Source of the DNA: Baffinella frigidus
Lineage: Eukaryota > Cryptophyceae > Cryptomonadales > Baffinellaceae
Direction of reading: 5' to 3'
DNA length: 10,014 bases
Assembly: GCA_026770585.1 (NCBI GenBank)
Contig: MU647036.1
Location: 58,900 to 68,913 of the forward strand
Shown: positions 1 to 7,900 of the stretch, one piece after another
Layout: every line of letters starts with the position of its first letter
Numbering within the stretch: position 1 is the first letter of the stretch
Made by a program: the position numbers and the translations under genes
Notes under the pieces: model-generated
Databases searched by the model: none
The model's input: only the letters and a program-made list of their open reading frames with translations
Told to the model about the DNA's origin: nothing

Positions 1-96
<96 letters not shown>
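1..96. repeat. (TA)n microsatellite
   Basis: About 48 uninterrupted TA units open the window. The run may continue outside it. Confidence 0.97.
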
Positions 97-97
<1 letters not shown>

Positions 98-239
98 GGT
101 TTTGGGTGTAAGGATATGTAAGGTTTTGGGTGTAAGGACCCTCCTATACATAGGATTTCGGGTGTAGGGGCCCTCCTAAATATAGGGGTTTGGGAGTAAG
201 GATGGGGGGTTAGGAGCTAGGGGGTAGGGCTTCCGTCCG

Positions 240-281
240 TTCCCCCGTCCGGATGTCGATGATGTGCAGACTTTCGTGCTC
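240..281 (-). pseudogene. Exon E-like copy, left arm of a large inverted repeat
   Basis: The acceptor-like CACAG is followed by EHESLHIIDIRTGE in frame. The frame then runs into a stop near 210 with no GT donor before it. The copy sits inside the left arm (183-306) of a palindromic duplication whose right arm carries the same exon piece on the other strand. Confidence 0.5.
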
Positions 282-442
282 CTGTGTCAGGGGTTTGGGT
301 GAGGCATCTGGGGGTTGGGGGTTAGGGTTTGAGGTGTGGGGTCTAGGGGTTAGGGTTCAGGGTTCAGGGTTTAGGTGGAGGCTCGCCTTTAACGTTGCAG
401 GGGTCCGTACACCCGAGACCCTAACCCAAACCCCAGACGCAG

Positions 443-484
443 GAGCACGAGAGTCTGCACATCATCGACATCCGGACGGGGGAA
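443..484 (+). pseudogene. Inverted exon E-like copy
   Basis: The plus strand has CGCAG followed by EHESLHIIDIRTGE, the same peptide as the copy at 240-281. It is the only exon-derived piece I found in the opposite orientation, so it cannot be spliced into the gene. It arose with the inverted duplication of 183-306/417-540. Confidence 0.55.
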
Positions 485-660
485 CGGACGGAAGCCCTAC
501 CCCCTAGCTCCTAACCCCCCATCCTTACACACAAACCCCTCACACCCGAAACCCTAAACCCGCATCCGTCAAACTCTAAACCCTACTTGCGTGAACTCAG
601 GAGCTCCTGCGGTACAGTTAGGGGGGTCGGGGTAGGGCGTCCGTCCGTTCTCCCGTCCAG

Positions 661-708
661 GGGAGAGAGGTAGAGAGAGGTAGAGAGAGAGAGAGAGAGA
701 GAGAGAGA
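661..708. repeat. (GA)n microsatellite
   Basis: GAGAGAGGTAGAGAGAGG is followed by a pure GA run. It lies inside the third copy of the exon E-bearing unit. Confidence 0.9.
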
Positions 709-736
709 TGTCATTCATGTGCAGACTCTCGTGCTC
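707..736 (-). pseudogene. Exon E-like copy broken by a (GA)n run
   Basis: After the acceptor-like CGCAG the minus strand reads EHESLHMND, then runs into a GA microsatellite at 661-708. The rest of the repeat unit resumes at 612-660 (TAGGGCGTCCGTCCGTTC...). The microsatellite has therefore replaced or expanded inside the exon copy, and no donor remains. Confidence 0.5.
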
Positions 737-888
737 CTGCGTTCCAGGAAGGGTTGAGAGTTTGAAGGATGCGGTTAGGGTTTCGGGTGTGAGGACTCCT
801 GCAACGTTGAAGGATGAGGGGTTGGGGTTTTGGGTGTGAGGATTGGGGGCTGGGGGGTTGAAAACTAGGGGGTAGGGCTTCCGTACGC

Positions 889-927
889 CCCTGTGCGAAT
901 GTCGATGATGTTGAGACTCTCAATTTC
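889..927 (-). pseudogene. Exon E-like copy, 5' side (first after exon D)
   Basis: After an acceptor-like CGCAG on the minus strand the sequence reads EIESLNIIDIRTG in phase 0, which fits directly after exon D (...VKQ). A GTACGG a few bases later could act as a donor, similar to that of exon C. Homology to the other E copies continues to about 866. It may be a real exon or a decayed copy; the complete exon E probably lies left of the window. Confidence 0.45.
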
Positions 928-936
928 CTGCGTTAG

Positions 937-1003
937 GGGTTCGGGTTAGGCATCGGGGGTTGGGGATTAGGGTTTGCGGTTTAGGGTTTAGGGTTTAGGG
1001 TTT
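937..1003. repeat. TTTAGGG-type array
   Basis: Degenerate GGGTT-like units run into four clean GGGTTTA units just before the octamer array. Confidence 0.85.
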
Positions 1004-1072
1004 AGGGTTGAGGTGTTGAGGTGTTGAGGTGTTGAGGTGTTGAGGTGTTGAGGTGTTGAGGTGTTGAGGTGT
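1004..1072. repeat. Eight-base array, unit TGTTGAGG
   Basis: About eight perfect head-to-tail copies directly follow a TTTAGGG array. The unit looks like a telomere-like variant lengthened by one base and then amplified. Confidence 0.9.
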
Positions 1073-1265
1073 AGGGGTTGGCGTGTGGGGATACTGCTTC
1101 CTGAAGTCAGTTGGGTTGGAATTCACGCTGAATCGTGAACCGTAAACCTTAAACCGTAATTCCTGAACCCGGAACCCGAAACACATTCACCAATCCCTGA
1201 ACCTTAAACACCGAACATTAAACCCTTCGCCCTGAACCCTGAAACGTTAATTGCACATGCATAAC
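1073..1265. other. Intron sequence after exon D, no gene seen
   Basis: Scattered GTGAACCGTAAACCTTAAACC-type degenerate heptamers. I see no exon-like block here. Confidence 0.6.
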
Positions 1266-1296
1266 CTGTTTGACGAGGAGCTTTTCGATGTTGAAT
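1266..1296 (-). pseudogene. Exon D fragment, 3' side with donor
   Basis: It reads FNIEKLLVKQ followed by the donor GTTATGCATG. This is the shortest of the downstream exon D copies. Confidence 0.58.
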
Positions 1297-1304
1297 AACC
1301 CCTA

Positions 1305-1392
1305 AGCGCTAAGACCTAGGACCCTACGGTAGGCAACCCGTAGGGTTATCGGGGGCTCCTACGGATAAAGTAACGGAAAGTCAGCCCAAAAT
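1305..1392. mobile_element. Remnant of the CCTACGGTAGGC foldback family
   Basis: ACCTAGGACCCTACGGTAGGCAACCCGTAGGG resembles the element halves at 4783-4875 and 6785-6932. It is short and rearranged. Confidence 0.4.
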
Positions 1393-1425
1393 GGGCCGAA
1401 AATCCCTTCGTAGCCCGCTGTGTGG

Positions 1426-1463
1426 TTGAACTGCTCGATGAAATCCATCTTCGTCGCCCGCTC
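1426..1463 (-). pseudogene. Exon D fragment, internal
   Basis: It reads ERATKMDFIEQFN. Both splice borders are missing. It is the one exon fragment that keeps neither border. Confidence 0.5.
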
Positions 1464-1645
1464 CACCGCCCACCTCCAAACCCACCCCCTCAGCCCTAAA
1501 CCGCTGTCGAGCGAGGAGGGAACAACTTTAAGTGTTTTAAGGTGTTTTACCTGAAAGCCAGGGCCAGATTCTGGTCCTGACTGTGTTATATGTGCCGAGT
1601 TCGCTCTCAACAGCGGCCCTAAACCGTGAATTGCACGTAAATAAC

Positions 1646-1699
1646 CTGTTTGAAGATGAGTTTTACGTGGAACTTCTCGATGAAGTCCATCTTCTTCGC
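1646..1699 (-). pseudogene. Exon D fragment, 3' side with donor
   Basis: It reads AKKMDFIEKFHVKLIFKQ and then GTTATT, with an open frame and an intact donor. The 5' part is replaced by a long (GA)n run (read on this strand). The 3' intron flank (TTACGTGCAATTCACGG) is shared with the copy at 1266-1296. Confidence 0.62.
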
Positions 1700-1702
1700 C
1701 CC

Positions 1703-1746
1703 TTCCGCTCGCTCGCTCTCTCTCTGTCTTGCTCTCTCTCTGTCTT

Positions 1747-1791
<45 letters not shown>

Positions 1792-1872
1792 CTCGCGCGT
1801 TCTCTCTTTCCCTGCCTCCCTCTCTCTCGCTCTCACTCCCTCCCTCCCTCCCTCCCTCTCTCCCTCCCTCCA
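1703..1872. repeat. (CT)n and (CCCT)n low-complexity tract
   Basis: A long CT run (with a doubled TCTCTGTCTTGCTCTCTC unit) passes into CCCT units near 1838-1872. On the gene strand this is GA-rich and lies between intact exon D and its nearest downstream fragment. Serine/leucine-rich open frames here are products of the repeat. Confidence 0.92.
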
Positions 1873-1898
1873 GCATTCTCAAGTGGGAGATCCATAAC

Positions 1899-1977
1899 CT
1901 GTTTGACGAGGAGTTTCTCATTGAACTGCTCGATGAAGTCCATCTTCTTCGAGCGGTGCAGCTGGTGCTTGAACGAC
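1899..1977 (-). CDS. Exon D (79 nt), intact
   Basis: The acceptor is TTTCTCGCAG|G, with a pyrimidine run and a CTGATC branch-point-like sequence upstream. The donor is AAACAG|GTTATG. The first base completes the Leu codon from exon C, then 26 codons read SFKHQLHR followed by SKKMDFIEQFNEKLLVKQ, ending in phase 0. This block is the strongest match to the remembered plant protein. Fragments of the same exon lie upstream (2110-2150, 5' side) and downstream (1646-1699 and 1266-1296, 3' side; 1426-1463, internal). Confidence 0.76.
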
Positions 1978-4900
1978 CTGCGAGAAACGGGGTCGATCAT
2001 GATCAGATCCATGAGCCAACTAAATGACCCGCCTGGGCATCAGCAAGCCCTTACTAATTTCTTTTATCAACCCTCCTATCGAAAATGAACTGATTCAGTT
2101 ATCTTCCGAGATGAATCTTCTTCGAGCGGTGCAGCTGGTGCTTGAACGACCTGTGAGAAACAAGCGTGTCAACTTACAGCACCATGTCAACTTAGAGCAG
2201 CGTGTCAACTTACAGTATCGTGTCAACTTACAGCATCGTGTCAACTTGAGAGAACGTCTGCCCGGGAAAGACGGCTTGCCATGCTCAACCGCAAACCCCT
2301 ACGCACTAACTACGCTAGACCTGAGGGAAGTCAATCGCAAAAGTCAACTCATCAGGTGGCTCGAGTCAACTTTTGGCAGAATGTACAGGATCCTGTACAA
2401 TCTCCCCTTGTGTCAACTTTTGATTGCTCCCGGTCACGTCTAAAGTAGATACGACCAACCGGGGCGAAAAAAAAACACTCCAGGCCCCCTTCCTGGAGGC
2501 AGGGTGGGGGTATTTTGAGCATTCTTAAGTCAACTCCCCTTGGAATGGACTGAGATCTCAGTCCCCCGTGATGAATCAATCTGTGCAAAACGGTCTTACA
2601 AGTATTTTAGTTGTACAAATCCTGTCAACTTTTGCGATAAAGGGTTAGTCGGGATTGGCCGCAAGTCCCCTCCAGGGTGGTTGGGTGGGGTATTCCATGA
2701 TCGTTCTTGGAGCCGTTTGCTCGTTCTTGGAGCCGTTTTTGTGCTAAAAAATGACTTTTGAGAAAGTTTCCCCGTCAAAATGACTTTTGAATACCCCCCC
2801 CTCCAGCCCTGTGTGGGACTGATCGGGGCGAGTTTGCGACTGCAACTCCCCGTTGGGCCAAACGTCCAAAACACTTCAACCAAACCCCGCGCACCAAACC
2901 ATCAACCCAAGCCCCGAAAGCATAAACCCGAAACCCGAAACCACGTCGCACGCGCCCCTGAACCACACGATTCCTAGGGGGGTGAATAGATGGCCGATAC
3001 ACTTTAAAAGTGCACCTCCTGGGGGAAATCCCGTCTTTGGAAAACCCGATTTAAGCTGCTACCCACACGAGGCTATCCATGCCAACAGAATAAATGTCGA
3101 TTGTAAGCGTTGCTGTAGTAATTTTCATATGTTTGGTCACGCGGCGCCCGAAAAGCGGGCGCCACGTGACCAACTCTCCCCACAAAACGCTACCATCGAA
3201 TTGTATTCTGCTCGCATGGATAGCCTCGTGTGGAAGATCCTCGGGAGGGTGGGGTTTGATATTGTAGATTTCGGCTCTGCGCGGAATTTTGGGAGATCAG
3301 GTCGGGAGGTCGGGGAACGGAAAAAAGTGAAAATGAATCGAAAAGGTGTATGTTACGGGTGGGGGTCGCGATCTTGTCATCAAATTCATGCGTAAGATAG
3401 CATAAACTTTAGATGGACGTGAAAATGATCGCGATTTTTTCGATTTTCTCGATCCCCCGACCCGAAGTGGATTCCGCGCTAAGCCGAAATCTACAATACA
3501 GCAGGACGGCTGAGCCGGAATCGTACCAGGGTTTACCGGCTTTCAATCTCGCTTGCCAATCGGTACGTGTAACAACATGAATATCGGCACAAACAAATCT
3601 CATCCGGATGAGTATTCATAATGAATACGATTTCGGGGATCTCCGATCCGATTCTCGTGCATCTTAAGGCTCTAAATGAAGTCTAGATAGACGACTGTCT
3701 TATTTATACCCCTTAAGATATACCAAAATCGTATTCATTATGAATACTCCACGGGATTAAATCTGGTTCCAACGAACCGGGGTTAAGGGTTACGCCCAAC
3801 GGCAAAAACAATTTAATGGGTTTTAGGGTTTAGGGTTTAGGGTTTAGGGTTTTGGGTTTAGGGTTTAGGGTTTAGGGTTTAGGGTTTAGGGTTTAGGGTT
3901 TTGGGTTTAGGGTTTATGAGCCAGGGTGTATGAGTTTGGGGGTCAGCGTTTAGGGTTCAGGACAACACTGCAATACACTTCAACCATGAGGGGGGTTGAG
4001 GGTGCAGGTTTTAGGGGCTGGGGTTAGTGTTTAGGGTTTAGGGTTTAGGGTTTAGGGTTTAGGGTTGAGGGTGTAGGGTTTAAGCTTTATGATTCAGGGT
4101 TCAAGCTTTATGGTTTGGGGGTTTAAGGTTTAAGGTTTAAGGTTTGGGGTTCAGGGTTTAGGGGGGATACAAGAGAACGTCGCCGGTGTCGATCGAGAGG
4201 ATCTTCAGGGGCACGTGCGCCCTGCTTCCGGGTAAACCCTAAACCCCAACCCCTAACCCCTAACCCCTCACCCCTCACCCTAACCCCCCAAACCCACACG
4301 AAAAAAAAAATTAGGAGGGGGGGGGTGATAGAGTAGGACGTAACCCCTCACCCCTAGCCCCTAATCCCTCAACCCAAGTTGAACCCTGGGCTAAAATCGG
4401 GCGGGTGCTACCCGGATGGTAACCCCGAAACCCTAACCCCTAACCCCTAAACCCTAACCCCTTAACCCAAGTTGAACCCTGGGGTGAAATCGGCAAACCG
4501 GATGGGTTGATACAGCAGGACGGATTTATCCGGGGAAACCTGTTTTTCTTTCATTTGATTCCAATGAAAATTACTACACGAATGCTTTAATATTACTAAA
4601 AGAACGGAGTGTGTAGTAATTTTCATTGCCATCAAATGAAAGAAAAATAGATTTCCCCGGATAAGGATGGGCCGTGCACCAGAGATATAAACCCTAAACC
4701 CTACACCCCAGACCTTAAACCCCACACCCTAAACCAGCAGAGTCGTACCAGGAGTCGCCGATGTCCGGAGACCCGTGGTACGAATCCTAGGGGGGCTCCT
4801 ACGAAAAACCCTACGGCCTACCGTAGGTAATACCGTAGGCCGAACTCCCCCATTTTCAGTCCGTCGCCCTATTGACGGTACGTGGAAAGTTAACCTGATC

Positions 4901-7900
4901 CGCTGAAGAGGCAACGCTCTGCGAGGTGCAGGCCCCCACACCCCACACCTCAAACCCCAAACCCCACACCCCACAACCCAAACCCTACAGATGGGGGTGT
5001 AGGGTTGAGGGTTCAGCATTTATATTTGTTAAAACGACTATTGCCGCGAGCAGCACCCGGGGTTAGGCTTCAGGGTTCGAGGTTAAGGGGTTGGGGTGTA
5101 GGGTTCAGGGTAGGGGGGAGGGGTAGGGTTTAGGGGGGGTACAGGAGAACGTCGCCGGTGTCGATCGAGAGGATCTTCAGGGGCACGTGCGCCCTGCTTG
5201 AGGGTTTAGGGTTTAGGGTTTGGGGTTTGGGGTTGGGGGTTTAGGGTTTGGGGTTTAGGGTTCATGGGCCATGGTTTCGGAAGTTAGGGGTCGGCGTTTG
5301 GGGTTTTAGGGATTAGGGGTTTAGGGTTTAGGGTTTCGGGGTTGAGGTTTCGGTGTTGGGGTTTCGGAGTTGGGGTTTAGTGTTAAGGGGTGGGCGTTTA
5401 TGGGGCAGGGCTTTGGGTGCAGAGTTTGGGTTCAGGGTTCAGGGTTCAGGGTTCAGGGTTCAGGGTTCAGGGTTCAGGGTTCAGGGTTCGGAAACTAGAG
5501 TTTCTGAGTTTTGGTTTCGGGTTTCGGGTTCACGGCGTAGGGTTTCGGGCCTTGGTGTTCGGGCTTCAGGCTTCGTCTTTCGTGTGCCGTGTTTCAGGTT
5601 CCGTGTTCCGTGTTCCGTGTTCCGGGTTTCGGGCTTCAATTTCCGGGGTTCGGGCTTCAATCTTCGGGGTTCGGGCTTCAATTTTCGGATTTCGGGCTTC
5701 AATTTTCGGATTTCGGGCTTCAATTTTCGGGTTTCGGGCTTCAATTTTTGGGTTCCGGGCTTCAATTTTCGGGTTCCGGGGCCAGGCGCAAAACCCGCTG
5801 GGAGACTTGAGGAGCATACTCCCATGATTGAGATCTTGCACTCGTGAAAGTTGTCGTGTGTTCTCAAGTTGACACTCCGGGATCGGGGAAAGGGGCTATC
5901 CTCAAGTTGACCTCCGGGTTTCGCGGTACACATCCGTCAACTTTGGGCTGGAAAGGAGTGGGGGGGGTGACCCGCGGGGGGACAAGGCTATTCTCAAGTT
6001 CACTCCGAGCCACACGATTTCAGCTAAGTCAACCAGCGCACCTAAGTCAACTTTCCCCTGTTCTCGTTTAGATGGACCCGGGCCCCTGGCCCGGCATTTG
6101 ACTTGAGGCGCTGGCTTTCAAGGGGAGTTGACTTAGGCAAAATGTTCTGACTCCGAGTAAAGTTGACCTCCGCGTTTTGCGGTACAAATCATTCAACTGT
6201 GGGCTGGGAATTATTACCCGCTGGGGGACTTGTGGGAAACCACTCGAGAATGCTAGAGGGGCCTGTTTACATGTGGGGTTGTAAATATTTGTACCAGGAT
6301 AAGGTAAAGTAACCTCCTGACTGTGCAATTTGAGCAGAGTCACGTGACCATTCAACGAAAGTTGATACACAAATGCCCTCTTTTAAAAGCACATCGGTTT
6401 TAAATAGGCCCCTCTAGCATCCTCGTAGCATGATCCCTGGTGAGATCTTGACCTCGTGAATGTTGCCGTCTGTTCTCAAGTTGACATTCCGGGTTTCGCG
6501 GCACAACCCCGTCCACTTTGGGCTGCAAATCCGTCAACTTTGGGGGCCGTCAACTTTGGGGTGAACAGGAGTGGGATGCAAGACCCGCTGGGGGACTTTC
6601 ATAGGCTGGAGCGTTTGCGGTAATTGTTGTCCGTTTTGGACATGCAGTTTTCCGGTTTTCCGATTTTCATTTGTACCAGAAGTGTCCATTTAAAATGTTT
6701 TACAACCTTGACAACATTTTTAAAAATCGGAAACCCGGAAAACCGCACGTCTAAAACGGACAGCAATTACCGCAAACGCTCTAACGTCCTGAAAACCGGG
6801 TAGTTAGACCTACGGTACAGCCTACGGTAGGCCGTAGGGGCCTAGGGGGGGTCCTATGAAACATTAGGTCCTAGGGGCCCTACGGCCTACCGTAGGCAAT
6901 AACGTAGGCCTAACTACCCGGTTTTCAGGACGCTACCCTATTAACTTGTGGTAGATCCAAAACAGAATGTCAACTTACGAAAATTCCGTCAACTTACGAA
7001 TAGTCTGTCAACTTACGAATATTCCGTCAACCCGAGTGGGGGAGAGCGATGGGGTGTGGGGCGAGGACCCCCTGGGGGACTTTTGAAAAATCAGAAGCAT
7101 GATCCCCGGAGAGATCTTAAAACCGGGCTTCCTTTACAAGTGGGGCGGTGTGTAGTAATTTTCACACACATAGTCATCTTTGGTCACGTTACTCCCGTAT
7201 ATACGGGAGTAACGTGACCAATCCCGCCCGTGACTGGTACAAATTCAACAACCTCACTTTTATAATACTCCCCTCTCCAGCCTCGAGTGGAGGGGCTGGG
7301 GGACTTGTGGTAGATGAGAAGCATGACCCCGGGTGAGATCTTGCTCTCGCGAAAGCTGTCGTCTATTTCCATCCTGCTATTTTAATCCGGGGAACCCTAT
7401 TTTTCTTCCATCTGATGGCAACGAAAATTACTACACAAATGCTTTAATATTACTAATAAAAACGATTTGTGTAGTAATTTTCGCCTGGAGTGGAGGGGGG
7501 CGGACCCGCTGGGGCACTTGTGGTAGATCAGAAGCATGATCCCTGGTGAGATCTTGATCTCGGAGATGCTGTCGTCTGTGATCGAGTAGAGGTGCGTGTA
7601 GTTCTTCAGGTCCCACACCTGGTTTCGGTTGAGAGGTCTCTAATTAAATTCCTGGTTGACGGGCCCTAATAAAATCGCGCTGTTAATTAGAGAGAATTGA
7701 CGTCTCTAATTAAATTGCGCCCGATCACTTAGGGAGATTTGAGGGCTCTAATTAAATTGCGCTATAACAGGCAGGGAGATCTTGATTTCGTGGGTGGTGT
7801 GGTCTGTGGTCGAGTAGAGGTGTGTGCAGTTCTCCAGACCCGACACATGGTTTTGGGCCCTAATTAACTTGCGCGCTATGATTAGAGGCACCTAACCAGA

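Larger units (their letters stand above)
97..706. repeat. Degenerate telomere-like tract with a large inverted repeat
   Basis: GGGTGTAAGGAT-like and TTAGGG-like variants fill the tract. Arms 183-306 and 417-540 are inverted copies of each other over about 124 bp, with a spacer of about 110 bp rich in GGGTTCAGGGTTTAGG. Each arm holds an exon E-like piece. A third, direct copy of the arm unit lies at 612-745 and a fourth at 866-936. Confidence 0.8.
1978..4170 (-). other. Intron between exon C copies and exon D
   Basis: About 2.2 kb from copy 2, or 3.2 kb from copy 1. It holds an exon D fragment, GTCAACTT arrays, short duplicated words (CGTTCTTGGAGCCGTTT twice at 2703-2737; AAAATGACTTTTGA twice near 2748-2791), three foldbacks (3063-3757) and TTTAGGG arrays. 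The stretch 2260-3060 has no coding signal that I trust. Confidence 0.6.
4222..5142 (-). other. Sequence between the two exon C copies
   Basis: CCCTAAA-type arrays (4232-4299, 4430-4480, 4685-4735), two foldback-related elements and CCCCAAAC/TTAGGG variants fill it. The phrase AACCCAAGTTGAACCCTGGG occurs twice (about 4372 and 4465), showing a local duplication. No further coding block seen. Confidence 0.6.
5194..7517 (-). other. Intron between exons B and C
   Basis: About 2.3 kb. It holds TTTAGGG-like sequence near exon C, heptamer-derived arrays, five traces of exon B, and a repeated block CTCAAGTTGAC..TCCGGGTTTCGCGG..AAATCCGTCAACTTTGGGCTG at about 5900-5950, 6160-6205 and 6477-6550. Each block is followed by an exon B donor remnant, so block and exon border were copied together. 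Confidence 0.6.

Noticed and set aside
1-540. A true chromosome end
   Set aside because: TTTAGGG-like repeats are degenerate, occur in both orientations, and lie between exons throughout the window. No long uniform terminal array is present.
1583-2088. Leucine/serine-rich and Arg/Glu-rich open frames
   Set aside because: They are translations of (CT)n/(GA)n and run through exon D and its fragment in wrong frames.
2165-2253. CRISPR-like array
   Set aside because: Repeats and spacers are too short and irregular, the spacers are related to each other, and the context is eukaryotic.
2024-2443. A 139-residue open frame over the GTCAACTT array
   Set aside because: It is a repeat product (RVNLQ units) read in the direction opposite to the exon D fragment it overlaps.
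3133-3173. Rho-independent-style terminator hairpin
   Set aside because: No T-run follows and the setting is a eukaryotic intron; the stem is better explained as part of a foldback element.
2853-3395. A 180-residue plus-strand open frame
   Set aside because: It crosses a foldback and a nested hairpin, has no recognisable domain and no splice or family support.
5353-5847. Open reading frames of 145-164 residues on the plus strand and 150 on the minus strand
   Set aside because: They come from heptamer and 21-bp repeats, are open in several frames on both strands at once, and have only low-complexity peptide.
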